64,000 bases of DNA from DASQZK01 sp963809925 (GTDB taxonomy: Bacteria; Bacteroidota; Bacteroidia; Bacteroidales; GCA-2748055), in contig CAWELH010000003.1 in assembly GCA_963809925.1 (NCBI GenBank), positions 558,001 to 622,000 on the forward strand, written 5' to 3'. The number at the start of each line of letters is the position of its first letter. Position 1 is the stretch's first letter. A program made the translations under genes and the position numbers. Below, in pieces: positions 8,609 through 16,844 of the stretch. The notes under the pieces are model-generated. The model saw nothing but the letters and a program-made list of their open reading frames with translations. It ran no database searches and was not told the origin of the DNA.

Positions 8609-10741
8609 CTACTCTTTATTTACATCTTTTTTCTTGGACTCAGATGGTGTGGATATCGTTTTTTTCGCCACTTTCCGCTGGGATACAACCAGTTGATCAG
8701 TTATGAGATTTTCAGGCTTCTCAGTAATATCCTGATTCTCACTATTGGCCTTCTTAACTTTTCTGAGTGCCGCTCCTTTACGTTCGAGAACTATTTTCTC
8801 TCTTTCTTCAGGATTGCCGCCTTTACGACGTCCGAATATCTTCTCCAGATCCTCACTAAAAATGACTTCCTTATCAAGCAGTTTTTCTGCCAGTTCAGTC
8901 ATGCCTTTTTTATTGTCGCGGAGGACTTTCTTTGCTCTCTCATACTGGATGTCGACCACATGTTTTACTTCCTGGTCAATCAGTTCGGATGTTTTTTCCG
9001 AATAAGGCTTGGTGAAGGCATAATCACCCTGTCCGGTTGAATCATAAAAGCTTAGGTTTCCGACCACTTTACTCATGCCAAAAAAGGAGATCATGGCATA
9101 GGCTTGTTTGGTGACCCTTTCAAGGTCGTTTAGTGCACCGGTTGAAATACGGCCGAAATTAACTTCTTCAGAAGCACGGCCACCGAGGATGGCACACATC
9201 TCATCCAGCATCTGTTCGGTTGTGGTGATTTGTCGTTCTTCAGGAAGATACCAGGCCGCGCCAAGAGCCCTGCCTCTGGGAATGATGGTTACCTTTACCA
9301 GTGGGTTGGCATACTCAAGCAACCAGCTGATGGTGGCATGACCTGCCTCATGATATGCAATCGTCTTTTTCTCTTCCGGTGAGATGATCTTGTTTTTCTT
9401 TTCAAGGCCGCCAATGATCCTGTCAATGGCATCGAGAAAATCCTGACGCCCGATCTTCTTTTTGTTTTTCCTGGCGGCAATGAGAGCTGCTTCATTACAA
9501 ACATTTGCGATGTCGGCACCTGAGAATCCCGGTGTCTGTTTGGATAGGAAATTAACATCGATATCCCTGTCAAGTTTCAGAGGACGCATATGCACCTTAA
9601 AGATCTCTTTTCTTTCATTAAGGTCGGGGAGCTCAACCAGGATCTGCCTGTCGAACCTTCCTGCACGCAGCAGTGCTCTGTCAAGTACATCGGCGCGGTT
9701 CGTGGCGGCCAGGATAATAACCCCGCTGTTGGTACCGAAACCATCCATCTCAGTGAGTAGCTGGTTAAGTGTGTTCTCCCGTTCATCGTTTGAACCGAAG
9801 TTCGGATTACGGCCTCTTGCTCTTCCGACGGCATCGATCTCATCGATGAAGACAATACAGGGTGCTTTTTCCTTTGCCTGTTTAAAGAGATCCCGTACCC
9901 TCGATGCCCCGACACCTACAAACATTTCAACGAAATCGGAACCTGAGATGGAGAAGAATGGCACATGAGCCTCTCCGGCTACTGCTTTCGCAAGAAGTGT
10001 CTTACCAGTTCCAGGAGGGCCCACGAGAAGAGCACCTTTTGGAATCTTCCCGCCCAGGTCGGTATACTTCTTAGGATTCTTGAGGAAGTCGACGATTTCC
10101 TTTATTTCCATCTTCGCTTCTTCCAAACCGGCAACATCCTTAAAATCGATTTTAATGTTGGTATTCTTATCGAAAATCTGTGCCCTGGATTTGCCTACAT
10201 TGAAGATACTACCTGCAGCACCTCCAGCACCCGCACTCATTCTTCTGAAAATTACCAGCCAGATAACCACCAGTATAATAATCGGGATAAGCCAGCTCAA
10301 TATTTCACCCAGGTAATTGTTCCGTGTTTCTGTTTTAACTTCCGGCCATCGGCTGGTACCTACCTCTTTCTGTAGATCCGTGAGTGTCTGGGCAAACTGA
10401 TCCTGGGAAAAAATGTTAAATACGTATTTCGGGCTTTCCTGACCCATACCACCGAATCCCCTGTTACTACTTTTCGTCCCGGTCGAATCGTTTTTAAGGA
10501 AAACCTCAACCGTTTCTTTGTTAACAACGATCAATCTCGAGACCGCCCCCTGCTTAATTAATGTCTCAAGTCTCAGTAAATCAATTTCATCCGGTTTACT
10601 TCCAAAATTCAGAAACTGCAGGCTCAGAAATGCCACGGCAATAAGTATATATATCCAATATCCTCCGAACTTGGGCTTCTGCGGACCTCCTGGTGTGTTA
10701 CCCTTATTTCCGCTGTTATTTACATTATTATTCTCACTCAT
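8609..10741 (-). CDS. ftsH: ATP-dependent zinc metalloprotease FtsH
   Basis: The 710-residue protein has the usual FtsH order: a membrane segment near residues 28-46, a periplasmic domain of about 100 residues, a second membrane segment near 148-168, an AAA+ domain with Walker A (GPPGTGKT, about 240-248), Walker B (IVFIDEIDAVG) and the second region of homology (ATNRADVLDRALLRAGRFDR), then the M41 peptidase domain with the zinc motif HEAGH at residues 464-468. It degrades unassembled or damaged membrane proteins and some cytosolic regulators. The C-terminal tail is long and Lys-rich (from about residue 650) with low-complexity composition, common in Bacteroidota FtsH. It lies 22 bases after rsfS and 4 bases before the DUF2007 gene. 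Confidence 0.97.
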   Translation of the reverse strand: MSENNNVNNSGNKGNTPGGPQKPKFGGYWIYILIAVAFLSLQFLNFGSKPDEIDLLRLETLIKQGAVSRLIVVNKETVEVFLKNDSTGTKSSNRGFGGMGQESPKYVFNIFSQDQFAQTLTDLQKEVGTSRWPEVKTETRNNYLGEILSWLIPIIILVVIWLVIFRRMSAGAGGAAGSIFNVGKSRAQIFDKNTNIKIDFKDVAGLEEAKMEIKEIVDFLKNPKKYTDLGGKIPKGALLVGPPGTGKTLLAKAVAGEAHVPFFSISGSDFVEMFVGVGASRVRDLFKQAKEKAPCIVFIDEIDAVGRARGRNPNFGSNDERENTLNQLLTEMDGFGTNSGVIILAATNRADVLDRALLRAGRFDRQILVELPDLNERKEIFKVHMRPLKLDRDIDVNFLSKQTPGFSGADIANVCNEAALIAARKNKKKIGRQDFLDAIDRIIGGLEKKNKIISPEEKKTIAYHEAGHATISWLLEYANPLVKVTIIPRGRALGAAWYLPEERQITTTEQMLDEMCAILGGRASEEVNFGRISTGALNDLERVTKQAYAMISFFGMSKVVGNLSFYDSTGQGDYAFTKPYSEKTSELIDQEVKHVVDIQYERAKKVLRDNKKGMTELAEKLLDKEVIFSEDLEKIFGRRKGGNPEEREKIVLERKGAALRKVKKANSENQDITEKPENLITDQLVVSQRKVAKKTISTPSESKKKDVNKE

Positions 10742-10763
10742 TTGTTGAAATACTTATTCTCAA

Positions 10764-11135
10764 TTAGTTATCTTCATGTTTCGTGATAATCCCATCAGCC
10801 CATAGATCCTCAAGATGATAAAAAATCCGCTGTTCCCTGAGAAATATATGAACAACAATTCCTGAAAAATCCATCAGCACCCACTGACTGTTCTGCAACC
10901 CTTCAACGTGATCTACGGATACGTTGAGCTGCTCCTTTGATTGCTTTCTGATCTCATCAGTGATCGCTCCTACCTGAGTTGTTGAGTCTCCGTGGCAGAT
11001 GATAAAATAATCACAAACTGAATTATTAATTTTTGTCAGATCTATGCTTACAATTTCCTTGCCCTTTTTACTTTTTATCGTTTCAATAATGACCTCGATC
11101 AGTCGTTCATCCTGTCCGGCATTCGTTTTTTTCAT
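10764..11135 (-). CDS. rsfS: Ribosome silencing factor RsfS (RsfA/Iojap family)
   Basis: The 123-residue product shows the family hallmarks: VCDYFIICHGDSTTQVGAI near the middle, the EGLQNSQWVLMDFSGIVVHIF block and a final HLEDLWADG. RsfS binds ribosomal protein uL14 on the 50S subunit and blocks subunit joining when nutrients fall. In Bacteroidota it is commonly found directly upstream of ftsH, as here. A promoter box at 11158-11165 makes it the first gene of the operon ending in psd, with a short leader. Confidence 0.93.
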   Translation of the reverse strand: MKKTNAGQDERLIEVIIETIKSKKGKEIVSIDLTKINNSVCDYFIICHGDSTTQVGAITDEIRKQSKEQLNVSVDHVEGLQNSQWVLMDFSGIVVHIFLREQRIFYHLEDLWADGIITKHEDN

Positions 11136-11157
11136 TCAAATTTTTTTAGCTCTTTTG

Positions 11158-11165
11158 CAAAGTTA
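11158..11165 (-). promoter_or_regulatory. -7 box (TAACTTTG) of the rsfS-ftsH-cdsA-psd operon
   Basis: Perfect TAnnTTTG on the minus strand, its 3' end 23 bases before the rsfS ATG. A convincing -33 element is not seen. Confidence 0.5.
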
Positions 11166-11308
11166 ATCATTTTTATCCTTTCAGGGCACAGGCATTCCTG
11201 CCGGAATCATTTGTATTTGCTAATTTTAAAGGAAGGTATGTCAAATGAAAGTGCCAGAATATAGTAACATTAAGGTAAGTCATTTGTTTTAAAATAAATG
11301 CCACAGTC

Positions 11309-12049
11309 ATGGATTCAAGCCAGTACGAACTAATTTTCCTCCCGGAAACCGATTCGACAAATTTACAGGCGTCTGCCCTTTTGTCAGAGCGAACGGGCAA
11401 GAAACCATTTGTCGTCAGGTCTGGCTACCAAAAATCCGGCAAAGGACAGTCTGATAATGCCTGGGTATCTGAGAAGGACAGAAACCTCCTTTGCAGCATC
11501 GCCGTTTTCCCGAACCAGCTTGATATTTCAAATCATTTTTACCTCTCGAAGATCACTGCTCTGGCTCTGTACGACACGCTTTGCCAATATATCAGCAAGC
11601 CTGAAATCAAGTGGCCGAATGATATTCTCGTACACAATAAGAAAATTGCCGGTGTTCTCATCGAAAACAGCCTGCAGGATAAAAACCTTATCAGCAGCGT
11701 CATAGGAATCGGAGTAAATGTGAACCAGGCTTCCTTTCCGAAGTTTGCACCGGAAGCTGCCAGTATCCTTAATGAAACTGGTGTACATAACGATGTGGAT
11801 GAGGTACTGGCAAGATTGCTCGACCAGTTTGACTACTGGCTTGGTGTATTGGTTGAAGGAAGCTTACAAACCATTGACAGCTATTATCTTGAACATTTAT
11901 TTCGTTTTAACAAGATTGCTCCTTACCAGGTTTCAGGATACGAATTTGATGCCCGAATTGTGGGTGTGGAAGCCGATGGTCATCTACTCCTGGAGACTGC
12001 CGGCAAGGAACGACTCAGATTTGGCTTTAAGGAGGTTGCTTTTACATGA
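11309..12049 (+). CDS. birA: Biotin-[acetyl-CoA-carboxylase] ligase (BirA catalytic domain, no DNA-binding domain)
   Basis: The 246-residue protein carries the biotin protein ligase core: LPETDSTNLQA near the start, the biotinoyl-AMP loop region KSGKGQSDNAWVSEKDRNL, IKWPNDI (the conserved KWPND) and KIAGVLIENS, followed by a small C-terminal SH3-like domain. It activates biotin with ATP and attaches it to the carrier lysine of carboxylases. It lacks the N-terminal winged-helix repressor domain of E. coli BirA, so it is a group I ligase and not expected to regulate transcription. It stands alone and converges with the SRPBCC gene. Confidence 0.95.
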   Translation: MDSSQYELIFLPETDSTNLQASALLSERTGKKPFVVRSGYQKSGKGQSDNAWVSEKDRNLLCSIAVFPNQLDISNHFYLSKITALALYDTLCQYISKPEIKWPNDILVHNKKIAGVLIENSLQDKNLISSVIGIGVNVNQASFPKFAPEAASILNETGVHNDVDEVLARLLDQFDYWLGVLVEGSLQTIDSYYLEHLFRFNKIAPYQVSGYEFDARIVGVEADGHLLLETAGKERLRFGFKEVAFT

Positions 12050-12056
12050 TCGTTTC

Positions 12057-12089
12057 GCGATTCTGAGGTTCGTCAGAGTGCAGAATCGC
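12057..12089. other. Stem-loop between convergent birA and SRPBCC genes
   Basis: A 9-bp perfect inverted repeat (12057-12065 with 12081-12089) lies in the 58-base gap between the two stop codons. There is no adjacent T-run on either strand, so a terminator role is only possible, not shown. Confidence 0.35.
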
Positions 12090-12107
12090 ACGAGATAGAA
12101 GGCTTGC

Positions 12108-12512
12108 TTAAAACGGGATCTTTTCAAGCTGATCAACGATCATATCCACGAAACTCTGAAGCGGCTTCTTTACCATCCCCAGCATAATTTTATTTACATC
12201 GGGTTCAACGGTAATTTTCACCCTGGTATCATAATCAGCCATTCCCTTTAACTGGATCCATAGACTGAAGCTAACTGGTGTTCCCGATTCAGATACGATC
12301 TTTATCAGTTTGTAAGGCTCTTTTTCGGTGATCCTTAAACTGGCTTTACCAATCCCCTCAACACTAAAAGAACAACTATCGCCGTCAGACTGGAAGTTTT
12401 TAATTTTTTCCTCAGGGATCAGCTGTTTATAATTATCGAAGTCGGAAAGGAATCCGAAAACCCTCTCGTCAACATGTTCGATTTTTCCAATCCTGCTTTC
12501 AATTTTACTCAT
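12108..12512 (-). CDS. SRPBCC-fold protein linked to pyrE
   Basis: The 134-residue product has the composition and order of START/SRPBCC (polyketide cyclase-like) proteins: an opening strand after MSKIESRIGKIE, a short helical part (VFGFLSDFDNYKQLIP), a run of antiparallel strands and a long C-terminal amphipathic helix (KPLQSFVDMIVDQLEKI). Such folds bind hydrophobic ligands in a cavity; the ligand is unknown. Its start overlaps the pyrE stop by 4 bases, so the two are co-translated. I know of no biochemical role tying it to pyrimidine synthesis. Confidence 0.75.
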   Translation of the reverse strand: MSKIESRIGKIEHVDERVFGFLSDFDNYKQLIPEEKIKNFQSDGDSCSFSVEGIGKASLRITEKEPYKLIKIVSESGTPVSFSLWIQLKGMADYDTRVKITVEPDVNKIMLGMVKKPLQSFVDMIVDQLEKIPF

Positions 12513-13150
12513 CGCGTCTCGTTTTTCATCCAGTTTCCGGGATCCTGTCTCCAGGTCCTTAATATTTCTATCTGAGCGTCACTGATGGTGCCGGTCTTAA
12601 GTGCAACATCAAGTAGTGTATTGTAATCGCTAAGCGTAAAAAGGCGACAACCTGCTTCCTTGAAATTTTGTTCGGCAACCGGAAAGCCATACGTAAAGAT
12701 AGCAACCATACCAAGTACTTCAGCACCTGCATCCTGTAAAGCATGCAGTGCTTTGAGACTGCTGCCTCCAGTAGATACAAGATCTTCCACGATCACAACC
12801 CGAGAATCAGTTTTTAGTTCTCCTTCGATAAGGTTTTCCATGCCATGGTTCTTGGCGGATGACCTGACATATACAAATGGAAGATCCATGGCATCAGCTA
12901 CAAGAGCGCCCTGTGCAATGGCACCGGTTGCAACACCTGCTATGACGTCGGCTGTGCCGAATTTTTCAGTGATCATATGTACAAAGGCATCTCTGATAAA
13001 AGTACGTACAACGGGGTAGGAGAGAGTCCTCCGGTTGTCACAGTATATCGGTGATTTCCAGCCAGAAGCCCATGTGAATGGATTTGCAGGTTCTAACTTT
13101 ATTGCGTTACTTTGCAACAGGTAACTGACAATTTTTTCTTTCTGATTCAT
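12509..13150 (-). CDS. pyrE: Orotate phosphoribosyltransferase
   Basis: The 213-residue enzyme joins orotate and PRPP to give OMP in pyrimidine synthesis. Seen: FTWASGWKSPIYCDNRR near the N-terminus (substrate loop), ADVIAGVATGAIAQGALVAD, and the PRPP-binding motif VVIVEDLVSTGGSS. The frame is open upstream to 13243, but the start at 13150 (MNQKEKIV) matches the family length and is preceded within 8 bases by a promoter box, leaving no room for a longer product. Overlaps the SRPBCC gene by 4 bases and diverges from the NUDIX gene with only 10 bases between start codons. Confidence 0.95.
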   Translation of the reverse strand: MNQKEKIVSYLLQSNAIKLEPANPFTWASGWKSPIYCDNRRTLSYPVVRTFIRDAFVHMITEKFGTADVIAGVATGAIAQGALVADAMDLPFVYVRSSAKNHGMENLIEGELKTDSRVVIVEDLVSTGGSSLKALHALQDAGAEVLGMVAIFTYGFPVAEQNFKEAGCRLFTLSDYNTLLDVALKTGTISDAQIEILRTWRQDPGNWMKNETR

Positions 13151-13157
13151 AACGCGG

Positions 13158-13165
13158 CAAATGTA
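13158..13165 (-). promoter_or_regulatory. -7 box (TACATTTG) of pyrE, overlapping the NUDIX start codon
   Basis: Perfect TAnnTTTG on the minus strand with its 3' end only 8 bases before the pyrE ATG, predicting a leader of about 0-4 bases. It overlaps the NUDIX ATG (13161-13163) on the other strand. Confidence 0.45.
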
Positions 13166-13775
13166 TAAAGTTTTTTTTAAGGATCGAGTTGTTTTTTTTC
13201 TCAATAAATTTTCAGATGCAAACAATCTAGATTCCGGACTCATTTACAAATATGGTGACCGCAATGAGCTGAAAGCTCTGATCATGGCCTATTTTGATCT
13301 CAAAACGATATCGCGTCTTTATATTTCCCATGAAGATACAGATTTCATCTGGAACGAATTCACCTCCTGTTTCCGTATCATCAAGGCAGCCGGCGGAGTC
13401 GTAACAAACACCGAAAAACAAATCCTGATCATCAAACGTCACGGCTTATGGGACCTGCCCAAAGGAAAGGCGGAACCGGGGGAAAACACCCAGCAGACCG
13501 CTCTGAGGGAGGTCAGTGAAGAATGCAGCCTCGACGGCCTTGAGATTGGCAAATTGATTACCACCACCTGGCATACATATATTCTTGACGAGAAACCGGT
13601 GCTCAAGGAAACTTCATGGTTTGAGATGTACACCAGTGACGGAAATGCTCCCACACCGCAGCTTAAGGAAGATATTACCGAAGCCGTATGGTTCCGGAGA
13701 GAAAATGTTGCTTCGATCAGCAACAATACTTATCCTTCCATCGTCGAAGTACTAAAATCGAAGGGCCTCTTCTGA
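13161..13775 (+). CDS. NUDIX hydrolase with N-terminal extension
   Basis: The 204-residue protein has about 70 N-terminal residues of unknown function (MYKVFFKDRVVFF ...), then a NUDIX domain beginning at AAGGVV. The Nudix box reads G-x5-E-x7-REVSEECSL; the Gly near the end of the consensus is Ser here, while the metal-binding Glu residues (REVSEE) are intact. NUDIX enzymes hydrolyse nucleoside diphosphates linked to another group; the substrate cannot be told. The gene diverges from pyrE and ends one base before the stop of the convergent thioredoxin-fold gene, so there is no intergenic spacer at either end. Confidence 0.88.
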   Translation: MYKVFFKDRVVFFLNKFSDANNLDSGLIYKYGDRNELKALIMAYFDLKTISRLYISHEDTDFIWNEFTSCFRIIKAAGGVVTNTEKQILIIKRHGLWDLPKGKAEPGENTQQTALREVSEECSLDGLEIGKLITTTWHTYILDEKPVLKETSWFEMYTSDGNAPTPQLKEDITEAVWFRRENVASISNNTYPSIVEVLKSKGLF

Positions 13776-15200
13776 TCAAATTTCACCACGTTCCTTAAGT
13801 ATTCCATAAAATACCTGTTCAAAACCGGCAGATGGGTTGGCCACAGGGGATCTCACCAGCTTACCCTCTTTGTCAATAAGAAAGAATACCGGAAATGCCT
13901 TCACATTATATGCCTGAAATACCATGGACTGAGGCGCTGCAGATAAGACTGTCCATGTAAGCCGGTTTTGTTCTGCAAACCTGGCCACCTCCTCTGCATC
14001 ACCGGAGGAGATGATGGTTACCACCGAAAGGATATCACTATGCCTGACGGAAACAGCCTTTACGTATTCAAGTTCTATCAGCGAACTCATGCTTTGCATA
14101 TCACAAAATCCCAGACAAACATATTTTCCATTGAAATCCTTCATTGTATAGGTCTTGCCTGCCGTATCTGTTAACCGAAAGTCGGGAGCCTGATGGCCCG
14201 GACTGAGCCTTGTAAATTTATGGATCAATTCATCTGCCATGTCTGAAGAAAGTGACAGCGCCGACATTCTTTTTACTGAATCGGCAAAGGCGATCATTGC
14301 TTCTTTTGAAAAATCGCCGGAATAATAAGACGTATAGATTTCGTTTAAAAGTACGGCTTCAAAGATGGTGTCATTCCTCATTAAAGGATCCCTTCTGAGA
14401 TAGGATTTCATTTTGCTATAGGAATGCTGGCCGAATACATGGTATATATCACTGAACTCTTCCTTTTTGGACAGGTGCCGGAAATAATCCTCCATAACCA
14501 GCCGGAAGAGTTCATCATAGGGGGGAAGACGAAAATCAGTTGCACAGTTTTGAAAATATTCAGACAGAAGGGTATCTGTATTGTATGCACTTACTGCAAA
14601 TTCAAGGGTGCCAAGCTTATACTTTCTGTAGCGACGGAAATAGGCGCTGTCACATAGTCCGGGCGGAACGGGGTTGGCTTTTCGGAATGAATCCAGCCTT
14701 GCTTCGCTTGGTTCAGGTGAATAATACCTGAGCAACTGCCTGTCTTTGAAAGGCTCATACTCTTCTTCAAACTTCCTTATGGCGTGATTTAATTCCAGGC
14801 TGCTGTCGGAACGACAGTCCATACTCTGAACGCTGAGGTGATAGAAGGCCTTTCTGAAATATGGATTATAATGCCATTCATCAGACATCCCCGAAGTCAC
14901 CGGTAGCTCGAGGTTGTATCTGTTTCCGGGACGTATAAAAACATAAGCTAAGTATGGACCGATCTCTGTCCAGATGCATTCAGTACTTTTACTGTGAACA
15001 GTAAAACTAAAACTCCCGTCGTCAGAAACAGCTATTTTTGCGACCGTATTTTTCAGGCTGAAGAAGGGTTCTCTGTAGGTAAAAAATTCGAGTGAGTCTC
15101 CTGCGAGATCCGTGGCAGTGCCATGTATAACGGATTCCTGGCCATAGGTCCACGATGCCAATCGCAGTCCGGCCATCAGCAGGATGAAGATCCTTGACAT
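13776..15200 (-). CDS. Exported thioredoxin-fold (TlpA/AhpC-TSA-like) protein lacking the CxxC motif
   Basis: The 474-residue product has a signal peptide (MSRIFILLMAGLRLASWTYG), about 300 residues of unclassified, Tyr/Phe-rich sequence and a C-terminal thioredoxin-like domain (from about residue 335: GHQAPDFRLTDTAGKTYTMKDFNGKYVCLGF). The architecture is the common Bacteroidota 'DUF4369-like plus TlpA' type. Where family members have WCxxC, this protein has QSMSS, so both redox cysteines are replaced by serines. A cis-Pro-like position survives (AFPVFFLID). It is therefore probably not a disulfide reductase; binding or a structural role is inferred. Its start overlaps the coaD stop by one base. 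Confidence 0.75.
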   Translation of the reverse strand: MSRIFILLMAGLRLASWTYGQESVIHGTATDLAGDSLEFFTYREPFFSLKNTVAKIAVSDDGSFSFTVHSKSTECIWTEIGPYLAYVFIRPGNRYNLELPVTSGMSDEWHYNPYFRKAFYHLSVQSMDCRSDSSLELNHAIRKFEEEYEPFKDRQLLRYYSPEPSEARLDSFRKANPVPPGLCDSAYFRRYRKYKLGTLEFAVSAYNTDTLLSEYFQNCATDFRLPPYDELFRLVMEDYFRHLSKKEEFSDIYHVFGQHSYSKMKSYLRRDPLMRNDTIFEAVLLNEIYTSYYSGDFSKEAMIAFADSVKRMSALSLSSDMADELIHKFTRLSPGHQAPDFRLTDTAGKTYTMKDFNGKYVCLGFCDMQSMSSLIELEYVKAVSVRHSDILSVVTIISSGDAEEVARFAEQNRLTWTVLSAAPQSMVFQAYNVKAFPVFFLIDKEGKLVRSPVANPSAGFEQVFYGILKERGEI

Positions 15201-15670
15201 CAGATGTAATTTTTGATATCGATGCCTTGGGGAAGGAATTTGGTGGCATCTCCGCCATGGATAAGTATATCTCTTACAATTGTTGAGTTAACGGGAGTGT
15301 ATTCCGGTGCGGTGAGCAGAAATACCGATTCGATTTCCGGTCGCATGGCTTTATTTACCTGGCCAATAGCCCTCTCATATTCAAAATCGGCAGCGGTCCG
15401 CAACCCCCTCAGAAGGTACGTCGCACCCACACGGAAACAGTAATCAACCGTTAAGGTTTCATAATGATCCACTTCTATTTTCGGATTACTATGGAAGACG
15501 TCCCTGATCAGCCTGATCCGGTTTTCGAGGGTGAGATAGGATTTTTTCCCGGTGTTATACCCTATGGCAATGATGATCTTATCGAACAATGGTGCAGCTC
15601 TGGAGACAACAGAATGATGACCTATAGTGAAGGGATCGAACGAACCCGGGAATACAGCTATTTTGTCCAT
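15200..15670 (-). CDS. coaD: Phosphopantetheine adenylyltransferase
   Basis: The 156-residue enzyme transfers AMP from ATP to 4'-phosphopantetheine, the fourth step of coenzyme A synthesis. Seen: GSFDPFTIGH (the TxGH nucleotidyl transfer motif at residues 15-18), YLLRGLRTAADFEYE for substrate binding and TPVNSTIVRDI (the SST/R motif region) near the end. Length is normal. A promoter box at 15686-15693 gives a leader of about 10 bases; the thioredoxin-fold gene is co-transcribed downstream. Confidence 0.96.
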   Translation of the reverse strand: MDKIAVFPGSFDPFTIGHHSVVSRAAPLFDKIIIAIGYNTGKKSYLTLENRIRLIRDVFHSNPKIEVDHYETLTVDYCFRVGATYLLRGLRTAADFEYERAIGQVNKAMRPEIESVFLLTAPEYTPVNSTIVRDILIHGGDATKFLPQGIDIKNYI

Positions 15671-15685
15671 GATGGCAGTTTTTTA

Positions 15686-15693
15686 CAAAGGTA
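15686..15693 (-). promoter_or_regulatory. -7 box (TACCTTTG) of coaD
   Basis: Perfect TAnnTTTG on the minus strand, 3' end 16 bases before the coaD ATG. It lies at the edge of the repeat block. Confidence 0.5.
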
Positions 15694-15710
15694 ATAAACA
15701 CGGCCGAAAT

Positions 15711-15955
15711 TATTTAGTGATTTGGTGATTTGGTGAATTGGTGATTTGAAGAGTGAACTAAATAAGCTCTTTCCACTTCACCGCGTCCGCCGTAGCTTAA
15801 GCGGAGGTGGATCACCTCAGCTTCTTATTTAGTGATTTGGTGATTTGGTGAATTGGTGATTTGAAGAGTGAACTAAATAACATCTTTCCACTTCACCGCG
15901 TCCGCCGTAGCTTAAGCGGAGGCGGAGGCGGATCATCTCATCACTTCTATATAAG
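15711..15955. repeat. Two tandem copies of a 115-bp repeat built on GTGATTTG minisatellite and a GC-rich core
   Basis: The sequence starting TATTTAGTGATTTGG at 15711 recurs at 15826 (period 115). Each copy has a short-unit run (GTGATTTGGTGAATTG type), a middle GAAGAGTGAACTAAATAA and a GC-rich core (CACCGCGTCCGCCGTAGC, then CTTAAGCGGAGG). The second copy has an extra GGAGGC expansion in the core. The same elements in reverse complement occur at 55232-55860 and partly at 30775-30900. No coding capacity is evident. Confidence 0.85.
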
Positions 15956-16043
15956 TTTGCCAGGTAGATAATTAACCTCGCTCCCTGAGCTTGTCGAAGG
16001 GGGGGCTATGCCGGAACCTTCCATTTGACAGCAAAAATATTTT

Positions 16044-16310
16044 GTGAATGATACTGGAAATGTCTTCTTCAACCCACAAGGAGTTCCAATATTATTGCCA
16101 CCGTCTCGCCCCCAATTCCCTACACCCCAAGGGAATTTAATTTTTTATAACCGCAACCATCAATATCAAATCGCAAAAAAAAATCAGCCTTCACTTGGTT
16201 GGAATTTTGGCGTGCCCTCCGGGGACGCGGGAAACATCGCCTCACTTACCACGGACGTGACCGTGGCTACTATAATTTTACCGCTCCGCGGTAGGGAATG
16301 GTTCGGATGA
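16044..16310 (+). other. 88-codon ORF inside repeat copy A, coding status doubtful
   Basis: The frame starts MNDTGNVFFNPQG and ends in the first 76-bp unit. Copy B carries the same ORF (54585-54851) with Gly5 changed to Arg and the last residue changed. There is no TAnnTTTG box or domain, and the product is Pro/Asn-rich without a signal peptide. Because the reading frame runs into a non-triplet tandem array, I favour a by-product of the repeat over a real protein. Confidence 0.3.
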
Positions 16311-16540
16311 AACTTTTCCTCTATCATGGGCAAAACCAATGGCTACCACAATTATACCGCTCCGAAGTAGGGATTGGTTCGAATATAACTTTTCCTCTAT
16401 CACAGGCAAAACCATTGGCTACTACAATTATACCGTTCCGAAGTAGGAAATGGTTCGGATGAAACTTTTCCTCTATCACGGGTAAAACCAATGGCTACTA
16501 CAATTTTACCGCTCCGCGGTAGGGAGTGGTTCAAATGATA
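16265..16540. repeat. 76-bp tandem repeat array, about 4 units
   Basis: GGCTAC marks each unit at 16265, 16341, 16417 and 16493, an exact 76-base period. Each unit contains a partly palindromic CCGCTCCG(C/A)(G/A)GTAGG core and CTTTTCCTCTATCA. First and last units have CCGCGG at the core centre, inner units have CCGAAG. The period is not a multiple of three. Confidence 0.9.
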
Positions 16541-16844
16541 TTTTTCCGGGATTATGAACTTAGATATTAATTGATTGACCCTCCATAGGATAATTCACGG
16601 CAACTTATGTGACCTTATGTGCCTTATGTGGTTCAATAAACGGTTTTTGCGGTGATGTCCGTAATAGATCGCGATCGGTTAATCGATTGGAAAAGAAGCG
16701 TTTTAGCCTAATTTAATTTATCGCCCATGGGTAAACCCATGGCCACAGCTAGGCAACTACTCAGTATTTTGGGTATGAAGGAAATCATCTCCTCTCCTCT
16801 CCTCATAACTCCATAACCCCATAACTCCCTCACTTCCTCACTTT

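Larger units (their letters stand above)
15978..16776 (+). repeat. Inverted repeat module, copy A (matches 54110-54916 in reverse complement)
   Basis: About 800 bases recur almost exactly, inverted, at 54110-54916. Order here: a GAGCTTGTCGAAGGG-type edge, GGCTATGCCGGAACCTTCC, a 270-base segment with a short ORF, a 76-bp tandem array (4 units), a GATTGACCCTCC segment, a CACATAAGGT-rich segment and an ACCCATGGCC edge. Copy A has an extra segment of about 60 bases (roughly 16655-16725) absent from copy B; copy B has one extra 76-bp unit. No transposase is present. Confidence 0.88.

Noticed and set aside
15978..16776. Modules A/B as ends of a 38-kb composite transposon
   Set aside because: There is no transposase in either module, and the enclosed DNA contains essential core genes such as lon and rpmE2.
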